This document shows, piece by piece, positions 11,019 to 23,392 of a stretch of DNA of 64,000 bases; positions within the stretch are counted from its first letter, which is position 1; each line of letters begins with the position of its first letter. The notes below the pieces were generated by a model. It had not been told where the DNA came from, searched no databases, and saw only the letters and a program-made list of their open reading frames with translations. A program made the position numbers and the translations under genes. The stretch lies in contig JAKCOZ010000039.1 of NCBI GenBank assembly GCA_022605955.1, positions 5,885,501-5,949,500 of the forward strand, read 5' to 3'. This DNA is from Rallus limicola (taxonomy: Eukaryota; Chordata; Aves; Gruiformes; Rallidae).

Positions 11019-13642
11019 AAGGGTGAGAACAACACTACTGCAGTATACTCTAAGCAAAATTTAAAATGCCACTGAAGAAATGCATTAGCCTGAAGTATTT
11101 TTTTTTTCAAAGGGTAATGCGATGAGGGGAAAAAAATGAATCATACAATTAGAATATTCTGAAGCAAGTGCTACCAGCCATTATCGAGCACACACATACA
11201 GCAAAATGCAATTAAAGGCATTTTTTATGCTTCACTCTTCTTTCTTGGCAGCTATTGCTCAGCAAGCGCCGCATATTCCCACAGGGACTATTATGTGCCT
11301 TCCCCCTCCCCACTCGCCCTCACCCCCTCCCCAGCTGACTAACAAGCATTGAGAGCAGGGAAAAGAGGATGCTTTACCAGAAGCCGTGGACACTGCAGGA
11401 TGGGATTTAAATCCCGATCTCACCTGGATCTCGTCCGAGTCCTGGCAGGGGTAAGAGCCCAGCATGTATTTCTGTTGAGCTCACTAGCTTGGGGAGAGAT
11501 TTCACCTCCTGTCCTCTCTTCCTCAGGGCAAAGCCCAGCCAAAGTCCCACATTATTAAAAATAATACTGGGCACTACATTTGTGTGGGGAGCTAATCTCA
11601 GTTCCCACCAAATGCTAGCCCTACAGTCACATCAGATCTTAATTTAGGGCTCACCTGGAGTAGCTATGCACAGCCCTACATTAGAGGCAACCAAAAAAGC
11701 ATGAGAAACCTCATTTCTGAGGAACACAGATGAAACCACCACCTTTTAAAGGGCTAACATCCTTTGCCAGTGATCCCAGCTCCTAACCAAGGCAAATAGG
11801 AATATCCCAAATCCTCACTTTGAAGAGCCAGGAACCAGCAGTTTGCCCAGCTTCCATCGGTCCCCATCCCCGCTGAAGTCAGCCCAGGTGCTAAGCCAAC
11901 CTCAGGTCAGCATATTTGTGCTCTTGACCTATCTATAAAGCACACCGCAGTTTGTGCTTACGCTTTATCTAACAGTTCATCACCATAGCCCAGCCCCATG
12001 TTTCCAGACTGCCCTGGGAATGGACACTAGTGCTGCTCCAGCTGCAACAAGTGACACCAGGTGGCAACTTCTGCCTCAAAACAGTAGTGAGATATTCCTC
12101 CAGTACAGATTTAAAGGCTTCACATCAGACATCTGGGCCAAGTTTCCTCTCTAGACCACCTCCAGAGAGAGCTCAGCGAGGGACGGTGTGGACACCAAGC
12201 TCAGAGTGGGATAAGCCACCCTCCAAAGCAGCATCTTTCTCCATGCTCACTGGACATGTGGACAAACAGCACTGGTTGACACTTGTGACACAAAGGACTC
12301 AGTGCAGGAGAAATCAGTGCTGGGAACTGACTCATGAGCACCTTGCTCTGCCCCAGCTCAGTGCAGAGAGGGACAGGGCAATGCGTCATGTGGCATGCTG
12401 GCACCTTACACCGTCTCTGGGGTTGGCCCTTTCTCTTTTTATCGGATACCACAGACTTTAGGTAAACATCATAGAGAAGGTCGAATGATAAAAACTTTGC
12501 CCTTGGGCTACTCTTGAAGGTACCAGCACTTCCTAAGGCAACACAAAAATCTAAGCATGTTATGTTGTTAACTTGCACTGTGTTTTTAAGAGATCAACTT
12601 CATTTTTTCCCTTTCCTGAGGGGAATTATATCTTTTCCATAGAGCATCCACCACCACTTGTACCTCAACAGGTAAAAAGACACACGTCTGTCACCCCACA
12701 GAGTCCAGCATTGGTGGGTGCTACCCTGCTGATTAATAACCACGAAAAATCTGGTTTAGTTGCACATGAAGAGGCCCCACTGGATAATCTTTGTATTGCC
12801 AAGTTCCCTGAAGCACATTCACAGCACGTTCTGAGTAGCAGCCGTTGGAAGAATAAGAACTTTTATCTAGAAAAATCACTATCCTCTGAGACTCAATATG
12901 CCTGTTTTCCTAGTTCTGAGGAGGAAATGTAATCTGCACTCAATTTACAGGCCAACTGCTGGCCTTCTACCTGAGGAGATACCGAGAGAGAAAGACGCCT
13001 GCCCCCAGCCCTGCATTGCAGCAGGAGAAGCAGTGCAAAGTAGACTAACTAAAGGGGGGGTGTGCTTTTCTAGTACTCTCTTTAATCTTCCATGCAGTTA
13101 ATTCTCAGGGGACAGGGAAAGGCTTTGAACCATCCAACAGGAATTAAGCTGTAATTACTTAGCGCTCTTACCTGTTATTGTTTTCATTGTTGTCATCGTT
13201 GCCAAGAGGTTATTAAATATTTCAAAAGAAATGTTTGCTTCAATTTATGACTTGTAGCTGTCTGAAATCTGGAATGACGTCATTATGAACAGCTAACAAT
13301 CCTTTATAGTCTCAAAGTACACTGAAAGAAAAAAAAATATCTCTATGCACTGCTAAAGGACTCCAGCCTCCACATATTCAAATTCCATTATATTTGTTTC
13401 CTTTAAAGTGAGTGGAGTCCTTGGGCTAAAGCACGGGTAAAGCACTTTGGAGAAATGTTTCTTCTTGTTTCTGTAACTTAGAATCATGTCATCTAATAAA
13501 GTCCAAAGGAAGGAAAACCCCAGACCATTATTCCTGCCCCTTCCATTTCTTTTCTAAAGTGGCAAAGAGAAATTAGGGAGCTTGAACAATGAGTGTGGTT
13601 GCAATAAATGTATTACAGAGGCGGATAATAAACACACAGTAC

Positions 13643-13644
<2 letters not shown>
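11019..13644. other. Non-coding DNA in the CAB39L 5' region
   Basis: No gene or repeat family recognised. The longest open frames (around 12,030-12,460) show no familiar domain. The DNA returns to average composition right of the GC island. Confidence 0.5.
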
Positions 13645-13703
<59 letters not shown>

Positions 13704-13716
13704 TATATATATATAA
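13645..13716. repeat. (AT)n microsatellite
   Basis: About 72 bp of nearly pure TA/AT dinucleotide repeat, interrupted by an AAA near 13,697-13,699. It is likely length-polymorphic. Confidence 0.95.
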
Positions 13717-16363
13717 ACTCTGCATATTTAATCACCCACTTCCAGTCTGTCTACCACCTCCAAGATAATTTCCAGCATCCCAAAGCTCTAAGCAGCCTCA
13801 GATAATAACAAAAAAATAATTTCTTTCTTTCCCTCAAAAACTGTTGAAGCCCAAGGCCCCGGGCCATAAAAATTAAATACTTCACAGCGACAGGTATAGT
13901 TGTGTAAAACTGGATTATTACAAAGACAAAGTTTAGAATACTAAAAAGATCCACACCCCCCAAAAAAAACCAAAACCAAAACAAAACACAAAACAAAAAA
14001 TAACCAATCTAAAACCCAAAGAAGCCCTCCATGGGATTTTGCCCTACCCTTAAAGCTCCCAAGATACCAACATTGTGGCAATTTATTGGGGTGGGAGGAA
14101 CTAGAAACAAATTACTTAAATTATCTACATCGTAAACCTGCTACACTTTAACTCAAGGCATTTAGCTTTATGACAAAGCAATATAAAAAGTGTGCCCAAC
14201 ACCACTAACACCACTTCCAAAACCTCATAAAATAAGAGGAGAGACTTCACAGAACTTTGTGCTTGTATATAGGGTATAGGCTTGCAGATACTTGTTTTTC
14301 CTCAGATCCCCTGCAAAAGCAATGCGGCCACCCCAAATTAACACCATTAAAACTCTTCTTCATCTAATTAATCCCCAGGACAAACAGAGACACCAACACC
14401 CCCACTTTCTCTCCCTCATATAAAGTCTGGAGGGAGATAAACTCAGAACTGAGCCTACACATCAACCCTACCCTGCCTCCTCCTCTACCCACCAGCCCCC
14501 AAAAGAGCCACCAGCACCAAAAGGAAAATTAAATGCTCACCCAAACAAGGCAAAGGGGGAAAAAAGGGGGTACGCTCTACAGTGGGGCAGGTGTTTTTTC
14601 CCACGGCCATTTAAAAAGCAGCAAAGCTTCAGGCCGCTCTCAGGACCAGAAAATTGATGTCCCTTTAGTGAAGCATGGGGGGACAGAGAGCAGCCAGAGG
14701 CAGCGGCTGACCTGTAGCTGCATTTTAGCTGAAATGAGAGGGAGGATTTAAATGGATGCTTTGTATAGGCTATTCCTAAAAATGCAAACATGTCTTCAAT
14801 GGTTTTCACCTCCTCTTCCCCCTGGCTCCCTCTAGTGCTTTAAAGCACATACTGCCTTTTCCTTCCTGTTTAATGCAAATACAAGCATTTGCTAAGATTA
14901 TTTTCTTTTTTTTTTCGGTAAGAGATGCACCAATTCTTATGAACTGCTCAGGAGGATTTTTAAAAACGTGTTATTCACATGCACATCGCTCCAGCAATCA
15001 CGCGCTGACACTGGCCTTTCTTCCAGAAGCCTTCATGCATTAAATACTTCATGCACAGGCCAATATATTTAAACTTTTACATATTTTAAAGGCATCCATC
15101 GGGTCCATCCTTAGAGAAAGTCAGCTAAAAATAATCCCTTTCCCTGCACGTTCCCACCCCAAATAGGAATTATATCTAACCAGGAGGTTGCTAAAGCCCA
15201 ACAGCTGAAGATGAAAACAGATTCAAATTTTATGCACGACCCTTTTTTAAAGGGTCACTCCCACAATGTTCATCTCATCCCTGATCTACCTTGTCCCAAC
15301 ACAAAACACAATTAAGAACCATGCCTGCACTCTCACTTTTATAAGTGGAGGACCAGGGACCTCATGACAACATCGTGTTTTTTATCTGTGGATGTACACA
15401 AACAGAAAGACGTCCTCCAAAATCTGTAACTCCCCGAAGAGCTGAGCAGGTATTTTTAATATAATGAAAACTGCTTCTGTCCCAGCTCTGTGTAGTCAAC
15501 CACTTCAGTGGACGTGTTTGCTTAAGTTCTATTCACAGAATTAAAAATATTAAAAGGAAAGCTCCTCTCAGACGGAACAAGAATGTGAGCTTTGCTGAAG
15601 ATCTAAAATTTAACCTCTCCTCACACATGTACCATGGGAGGCCCAACCCCACAGTTCATATCACGTTGCACTAAAAACAAAAGTTATTATTTACAGTAGC
15701 AATAAATAAAAGATGTGCCCAAACAAGCAAGCCCTTGCTGCCTAGTACTCTGGAAGACAGTCTTTGCATCACTGCTAGCACTTTCCTTCATTAGACTGCA
15801 AAATTTTCCCATTGTCTTACCTGCCATCTCCTCCTTCTGGAGTACCAGAATAGTATTCATATTGCTTAGCCTTCCTGCAAATAATAAATTTAGTTGCTGG
15901 TTTCCACATAAGCTCAGCAAGCAATTTTCTTAGTGTTAGGCACGAGTTAGTAAGGCTGTGGTGTACTGCAAGTCAAGGTTTCAACATACAAAAAACACCT
16001 CCACTCCCTACCGCCTCACTGGTGGTGAAAGACAAATGAACATCCTTAACCAGAACATTAACCTTCCTAGCAGTGTTTGAAGCTGAAAGCTATCTAATGG
16101 AGATGTGCTACTGAGAGGATTGACATTTGATGACAATGATTCTTTATGCCTACCGTGTGAGAAGGGAGAAGGCAGTTTGGGAAAATGAAACCCAAATGGA
16201 ATGCAACTTTTCCTCTCTTGACCATTCCTAAGGAAGTCTAAGGCATTTTTCACCTGATGCTCTCAAGATGACTTGCAGACAAACAAAATTAAGATTAATT
16301 TGGAACACAAACACTCTTGTGAAGGCACTCACCACAACACTTGCTTTAGTACAAGGAAACTGA
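13717..16363. other. Non-coding DNA in the CAB39L 5' region
   Basis: No gene seen. There is an A/C-rich tract near 13,958-14,000. A perfect 14-bp palindrome GTGCTTTAAAGCAC lies at 14,835-14,848, and an octamer ATGCAAAT at 14,873-14,880. It could be regulatory, but sequence alone does not establish this. Confidence 0.4.
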
Positions 16364-16368
16364 GGAGG

Positions 16369-16938
16369 TGTCCTGGTTTCAGTCAGGATAGAGTTAACTT
16401 CATTTGTAGCAGTGGATGGAATGTTGTGTTTGGGAGTTAAAATGAAAGCAGTGCTGATAACACCCTGATGTTTTTAGTTGCAGTCAGACAGTCAAAGCCA
16501 GGACAGGTGACCCAGATGGGCCAAAGAGAGTATTCCATGCCAATTACGTCCTGCCCAGGATAAAGGGGGGCTGATGGGAGGAAGAAGAGGGGCGGTTCCG
16601 GGACGCGAGGGTCTTGGGGGACGGTCAGGTTCCGGGACAGCTCTGGGTGGTGCGGCCTGAGTTGTGTGGTTCGGTGAGAAACTGCATTGTGTATCAATAG
16701 TTTCATATTCTTTTGCTCTAAAGTCTTGTTAGCATTGTTGTATTTTATTTTTCTGTTATCTCAGTAAACTATCCTTATCCCAACCCACAGGCCTCTTAGT
16801 TTCTTGGTTTCGGAGTTATTTGTCCCTTCCTTTTCCCTTCCCTTGTTTCCCCCCCCTTTCCCTCTTCCCCTGCTCTTTTACTTTAAGGAGCAGGCAGCTG
16901 TGTGAATCTTGGCCCACAGCTGGGGTGAAACCACAACA
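16369..16938 (+). mobile_element. Solo LTR of an avian endogenous retrovirus, copy A
   Basis: The 570-bp element runs from TGTCCTGGTTTCAG to GAAACCACAACA, so it has TG...CA ends with inverted terminal similarity. It is flanked by a perfect 5-bp duplication GGAGG (16,364-16,368 and 16,939-16,943). A near-identical copy lies at 42,424-42,992 in the other orientation. The layout resembles ERV-L-type bird LTRs: a TATA-like GATAAAG near 16,559 and an AGTAAA poly(A)-like hexamer at 16,763 set the sense strand as plus. No internal viral genes flank it, so it is a solo LTR. Family naming needs a repeat library. Confidence 0.92.
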
Positions 16939-17791
16939 GGAGGAAACTGAGGTGGCACCAAGCAACCACACAGAGACTCGCACTCTAAAATGTATCGTTC
17001 AAGAAATGCAGAAGATAGGAACCGTCGTTCCAGATCAAAGCTCCATCAAATCCTGTCTCTAAGCATAGCTGACGCCAAGTGCAAAGCATAAAATAAATAT
17101 GTATCAGTAGAAGGACCACTCTACTCTTCCAGCTTCTGGGAATCAGCACCTTAGATGTATGCTGAAGTGTCATCCAAAATCACCATGTTAAATAGCTACA
17201 AACAGCTCCACACTCCTTCGCTTTAAAGATCCTAAAAGAACAACTACTCCTTTTCTTGGGAAACTTTGAAATGACAAAAGCAGAACTTGAACATAATGCT
17301 TCTGATTCTTGAGAACTGAGTGGTCAAGAGAGCTCAGAGACTGCTACTCTCTCTTGATGAGAGATCAAACAAGAAATCAGCACCATCAGTGATTTACTGC
17401 ATCCCAGTTAGTTACTTTTTCAGGGCAACAAAGGCCAGGATTTAGCCACAGAACCACTGTACTTCTCCAGTGATTGCCTCAGCCAGGAGAACAACTGCTA
17501 CCAGGAAGTCCCATGCAGAGGGACAGTTGTACCGATGAAGAAATTAGTTCAGACCAAAGAAACTGAGTCAGTTCTTATCTGTGTCACACATTTCTATGGG
17601 ATCTTGGAAAAGGCACTTAGTCACCCCATGGGAAAAGGAACGCCTTCAAGACCATAAGATGCTTGGACACTAGTAGTGATGGAACACAAACGTACCAGGC
17701 AGTACCCATCTTGCTGTTTTGGGGGTTTTGGAAACTGGGGTAATGATCTTGCAGTTTGTGTGATGTACATCTCCAGAAACCTTAGGCCCAA
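16939..17791. other. Non-coding DNA between LTR copy A and a CR1
   Basis: No gene or repeat recognised. The right flank of the LTR repeats the motif GGAAACTGAGG that also occurs on its left flank, so the target site was probably a short tandem repeat. Confidence 0.5.
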
Positions 17792-18080
17792 CCACAGAAT
17801 CACAGAATCGTAGGGGTTGGAAGGGACCTCGAGAGATCATCGGGTCCAACCCCCCTGCCAAAGCAGCTCCCCAGCTCATATTGCACAGGGAGGCGTCCAG
17901 ATGGGTCTTGAATATCTCCAGAGAAGGAGACTCCACAACCCCCCTGGGCAGCCTGTCCCAGGGCTCTGTCACCCTCACTGTGTAAAAGTTCTTCCCCATG
18001 TTGGTGCGGAACTTCCTGTGCTCCAACTTGCAGCCATTGCCCCTTGTCCTGTCTCCACAGAAGAAACTTCACAGTCCCTT
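17792..18080 (-). mobile_element. CR1 LINE 3' fragment
   Basis: It begins with the minus-strand 3' tail (CACAGAATCACAGAATCG) and 'GGTTGGAAGGGACCTCGAG'. It ends after 'CTTGTCCTGTCTCCACAG'. It is well conserved against the CR1 at 33.3-33.9 kb, suggesting a similar subfamily. Confidence 0.92.
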
Positions 18081-18257
18081 CCCATGAAAGTTAATAATCC
18101 TACTAAAGCAGAATGGTTGAACCAAAACCTGAATACATAAGGCTAAATAAGTCTAAATTGCTGCTTTCAGGTGAATTATTTTTGCTAGTGTGAAACAATG
18201 AAACCTAAGCATTATTATAATTAATTTTAAATAGCTATTATTTTTAACCAAGTATTG

Positions 18258-18967
18258 CTCTACAAGAGTAGCTCTGCTGAGAAGGACCTGGGTGTCACAG
18301 TGGATGAGAAACTTAACGTAAGCCAGCAGTGTGCTCTTGCAGCTCAGAAGACCAATGGTATCCTGGGCTCCATCAGAAGAGGGATGTGCAGCAGGGACAG
18401 GGAGGTGATTGTCCCTCTCTACTCTGCCCTCCTGAGGCCCCATCTGGAGTACTGTGTCCAGATCTGGGGGCCCCAATACAAGAAAAATGTAGAACTGCTG
18501 GAGAGGGTTCAGAGGAGGGCCACCAAGATGATTAGCGGGCTGAAGCACTTCCCCTATGAAGAGAGGCTGAGGGAGGTGGGCTGGTTCAGCGTGGAGAAGA
18601 GAAGGCTGTGAGGGAACCTCATTGCAGCCTTCCAGTACCTGAAGGGAGCTTATAAACAGGAGGGGAATCAACTTTTTAAAAGGGTAGACAATGGCAGGAC
18701 AAGGGGAAATGGATTAAAGCTAAAGGAAGGAAGGTTTAAATTAGATATTAGGGGGAAGTTTTTTACAGAGAGTGGTAAGGTGCTGGAACAGGCTGCCCAG
18801 AGAGGTGGTGGATGCCACATCCCTCGAGGTGTTCAAGGCCAAGTTGGATGGGGCCCTGGGCAACTTTGTGTAGATCCAGGCCTGAGGTTGGTTGCCTTTC
18901 CTGTGGCAGGGAGGTTGGAGCTCTGATCCTCGGGGTCCCTTCCAACCAAGACCATTCTATGATTCTA
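18258..18967 (+). mobile_element. CR1 LINE 3' fragment with partial reverse-transcriptase end
   Basis: A 710-bp plus-strand copy running from 'GAGAAGGACCTGGGTGTC' through 'CACCAAGATGATTAGCGGGC' to a 3' end 'CCATTCTATGATTCT'. A frame of ~118 codons covers the C-terminal part of the CR1 second protein (residues such as [12 protein letters not shown]) and then stops. The two CR1 copies at 17.8 and 18.3 kb point tail to tail outward. Confidence 0.93.
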
Positions 18968-20049
18968 AACTGACTTGCCTAAAGTCATCCAAGAAAATCT
19001 CTAGCAGACAACACATGCCCTGGAAAAGGAGAACTCGGGACTTCTCATGTTTTGCTCTTTACCAGTTTTTGTCCAACAACAAAGTTACTTTAACATATTG
19101 GATCAGGATAGGGAACATTGAGAATTCCTTCAGCTCAAGTTGCACGCGTTGTCTTCACAAAGTCACTCTTCCTCACAAACAATTAAGTATACTTATCATT
19201 TGTCAGATTACAAATATATTTGCCTTCATGTGATAGATGCATGGTCAGTCAGTGAAACACTATACACTTGCTTGCACTTTCTGTCCCATGATAAGGATCA
19301 TGACATGACTTTAACATGATCATTCTACCTGTTGGGTGATGAATGGCCCCGTTGTCATGAATCCTCTGTCAGAGATTTTAGTAACATATTCTTCTGGTCC
19401 CTGAATGGAGTCCCCAGTGCCTCCTTCAAGAGCTACGTAGTCCACCCTGGCCAAAGGTTGCTTATATTAAGTCAATTAACCTGTACAGTACCTATCAAGT
19501 CAATGTTACTCCCCCCCATAGGGAAAACCTAACCATGCACATTCCCACCTTCCTAAAAAGCCATCCATTGTTCTCCCCATCTGTGTTGCCCAACAACCAA
19601 CATTACAAAGTAATTATTATGTCAGACACGTACAACCACAAAGTGCCCAATTAAGGGTCGAGTTCCTTTTGTGTGAATTACTAAACCAGGGTCATTCTTT
19701 GAATTCCTTAAATGGCAGCAGGCAGACTGCAGGGATGGCATTTTTTAGCACCAAAAGCCTCTCCTGAACAAGGACCAACATGCATCATCATGCTTGTCTT
19801 CAGGACCATCTCTGTTTTGGAGGGAGAGCAGATGAGATACCTACGTGAGCTTTGCTTCAACTCTGCTCCTGGGTAGCCTCAACAGTGAAGATCCCTGACA
19901 GGCTCTGGGTACCTGGAAGAAAATAACTTGCCACAAGACACAAAGAGCAACCTCTAGATATATAGGCTATACCAGGTCAAATACACTGATGGAAACCTTC
20001 TTGGCAGACATCACTCCTTTACCCAACTTTCAATGAAATGTGACATAAG
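18968..20049. other. Non-coding DNA between CR1 copies
   Basis: No gene, RNA or repeat recognised on either strand. Confidence 0.5.
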
Positions 20050-20450
20050 TCTGATGGGGAGCGGCTGAGGGATCTAGGATGGTTTAGACTGGAGGAGGCC
20101 GAGGGGAGACCTGATCACTCCCTACAACTGCCTTGAAGGAGGGTGTAGTGAGGTGGGGGTTGGTCTTTTCTCCCAAGTAACCAGCAGTAGGACGAGAGGA
20201 AATGGTGTCAAGTTGTGTCAAGGGAAGATTAGATTGCATATTAGGACAAATTTCTTCAGTGAAAGAGTGTTCAAGCGTCGGACCAAGCTGCCCAGAGAGA
20301 GGGGGTGGAGTCACCAGCCATGGAGGGGTTCAAAACACACGTAGACATGGCACTTGAGGACACAGTTTAGTTGACATGATGGTGTTGGGCAGACGGTTGG
20401 ACTTGATGATCTCAGAGGTCTCTTGCAACCTTAAACATTCAATTCAATGA
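20050..20450 (+). mobile_element. CR1 LINE 3' fragment, diverged
   Basis: The plus-strand markers 'GAGGGGAGACCTGATCACTC', 'AAGCTGCCCAGAGAGA', 'TTGGACTTGATGATCTCAGA' and a decayed tail (ATTCAATTCAATGA) identify a CR1 of a different, older subfamily than the 17.8 kb copy. Confidence 0.85.
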
Positions 20451-21002
20451 TTTATTACACAGCGTACCGATCTATACTTAACGAGCACTGTCACACCCTC
20501 TGGGAATAGTTTAAGAAGTGAGAGTTTTCTTATGTAATGGTAGTTTACATACATGCTCTCTTCCTACAGAAGAAACTGGTATTTTCTCCTCTGTGTGTGC
20601 TTTTGCAGTGTGCACTCAAATAACTCTATCTGCCACCAAAATCAACACTTCTGAAGGGTAGAAGACTGCTGCCATCCAATACAAACTTTAAAAAAAGGTC
20701 ATGATGAGCATTGAAAGTGAGTAAGGAGTCCCTGACACATGGAAAAGGATTCTCAATCTGTATCAGCCCAGACATGAGAAGTTACCCAGTATCTTTGCAA
20801 AAAAATAATGCTTGTGTCACAGTCAGAAGCTATCTGAGCCTGAACACTGGCAGAACACATCTTCTGATATCAGATATGCATTGAAAACCTCAATTCTCTC
20901 TCTCATATGACATTCCTCAATGTCATGTCCAAACCTAACAGCACAAGGAGTCAAAATTCGTATCTCCTAAATCGAGCGGAGATTCCCAAAGCCAAGGGGT
21001 CA

Positions 21003-21080
21003 GAGCTGTAGGTCTGGCTGCGGAACCGAGCTGTAGGTCTGGCTGCGGAGCCGAGCTGTAGGTCTGGCTGCAGAACCGAG
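21003..21080. repeat. 25-bp tandem repeat, about 3.1 copies
   Basis: The unit GAGCTGTAGGTCTGGCTGCG + GAACC starts at 21,003, 21,028 and 21,053, and a fourth GAG starts at 21,078. Copies differ at one or two bases. It is GC-rich in an AT-rich neighbourhood. Confidence 0.9.
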
Positions 21081-23350
21081 AGAGGAAAGTCCTGAAAACA
21101 TTTCTTTCAAAAGAGAAGTGTTCACAAGGACATAACACTATGTCAGGCATTACTGCCAATCTTGGAGTTTCCCCACGAGTAGCAGGCAAAAGAAATGGCT
21201 TGTTTCCTGAGAGTAGGCAGAATCCTGTGAGAAGGTCACCTCGTAAGCACCGTACCAGTTTAACTTTCCATTACCACGCCGAGACAGTCTCTACGAGCTG
21301 TCATCATGGGATGAAATTACTTTCACAAGCATAAGAACCTCCAATGACAGGCTTCAGCACACAAAGGCCTGTATCCAAACAGCTGCATATTAGCCAAGTA
21401 ACTAAGGAAGTAAGCCTAAGCTGCTCTAATACCTGGTCATTTGACCCAACAACCCCATTACCTGGGTTTATATTTGTTTCTATTTAAAAATAATATAGAT
21501 GATTTGGTTAGAAAGTTCAGAAGTAACACGTAATGAGGATCTGTGACAACATACACAGAACTCTAATTGCAGAGAGGTCCAATGCTTCCTTGATACTTAC
21601 AAAATAAGACCTTATTTGGAAAAAATAAAATTGAAACAGATTTTTTTCCCTCTTCTCCAAACAAGGAATGAATGGAATTTAAAAATTGTGAAGATACACT
21701 GTGGTAAAGCATGAATTATTGTCTGACACAACTCAACATCTTCCTATAGAAGATCGAGTTTTTAAAAGATCTTGGAGTTGACATTAATTTCACATTCATT
21801 AGCTAATGAAACAGCTAACTAGTTATCACTTAAAAGATTTTTTTCATTTTATGCAAGTTCATATTCTTTTTTACTTACTGCTTCTTACTCCAGTGAAGTC
21901 AGTCTTTGCAAATATGCTTTTTAAAAGCTCCCCATTTTGTTCATGGGCAAGATGAAATCGCTTCAAAAAACTCAAAATTTCCTTGTCACTATCTATATTC
22001 AGTCTATAGATACACTTTTCCAATACCTACACCCAGTACTGACTTAGATTTAAAAACAAGTCTTGACATGAATCCACCAAACCTGATGATATTCTAGGAG
22101 TGAGGTCAATAATACTAGCAAGGAAATCTCCCATTCTGCATTCAGTGCTTTCAACTGCTATCAGCTCTTGGCTGCTACTTACCTACAGGGAGTTCCTTAT
22201 CCAGTGACCATTGCTCGTGAGCCTTGATAACTTGTAGTGCTGATTTTTAGGAGAATGTTTCTCATCCTTAAGGTATACCCAGCCTTCCTGCCTGAATGGT
22301 GATTGACTTCCCAAAGCCCTGAGCCCATGTTTCAAGAGTCAGCCAATGTGCCCTTTAATTATATCAAACACATGAGGCCATGCCATCATTTGTAATTTTT
22401 CTACTCTACATGGCCTAGATAAAACTGTCAGGAGGGATTTTTAATTATCTTCCAACCGTGTGCTCATTTGGTGTTTTGGTGGGGGTTTTTTTGCAAACAA
22501 ATGTACAATGACTGAATATCAGAAGCTTTACCTTAATTCAATAATTCTTCATTGAGTGTAACATTTTCAGGAATCAGTTTCTTAGACGAGATCAAACCCT
22601 TAATCTAACCAATACACTAGCTATTTCATAATACCTGTTTTGTATTAATCACACTGAACAGTTTGACTTTAGTGATTTAAAAAAATAATACATTCCTCGG
22701 TCTCCATAAACTTGTAAGACCAATTTTCAAATGTGCTCTTTCAGTCTTTATTTATTGCTGTAATATGATGGATTTCTTCACAGTTCTATGAGTATCCATA
22801 AAATCCAGCTTCGTTCTCACTACAGATGTACCTAACAGTTCTGTCTCTTCAGCATTGTTGTTGACAACTTCAGTGCAGCCATCAGACATATGTCACTGTT
22901 TTTTTGTTCCTGGTATTTTTAGAACTTCTTATTAGCCCTAGATCCTAAAGAAAATCTGAAGCAATTTCATTAATCATCTATATTTTTTTTAAAAGTACTT
23001 ACATGTATTCCTATATATTGTTTGCTGCTCTTGAACCACTTCTAAATCAAGAGGGGACTCTTCCTTTGCTTAAAGTATCTTTTATGATTGGGCTCTGCAC
23101 ACTCTAGATAGCCACATGATCTTGCACATTTTCACCCCTAAATTCAAGACAGACTCTCCTAAACAATGTTAGAAATACACTAGTGATGTAACAGCATGTC
23201 ACATCACGCAGAAAGGAAGATTTACTTAGTCCCCCACATTTGCTGTACTCAAAGACAGGAATGTCACAATCTTTTGCAGCCAACTTTTCCCACGACCTTA
23301 TGAACTGCAAGGAGGAGATACTCAGTTTACAGGGTAGAGAGAGTTCAGGG
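21081..23350. other. Non-coding DNA in the CAB39L 5' region
   Basis: AT-rich stretch in which I recognise no gene or repeat. Confidence 0.5.
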
Positions 23351-23392
23351 GGAGAGAGAGAGAGAGAGAGTGAGAGAGAGAGAGAGAGAGAG
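23351..23392. repeat. (GA)n microsatellite
   Basis: About 42 bp of GA repeat interrupted once by a T at about 23,371. Confidence 0.95.
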
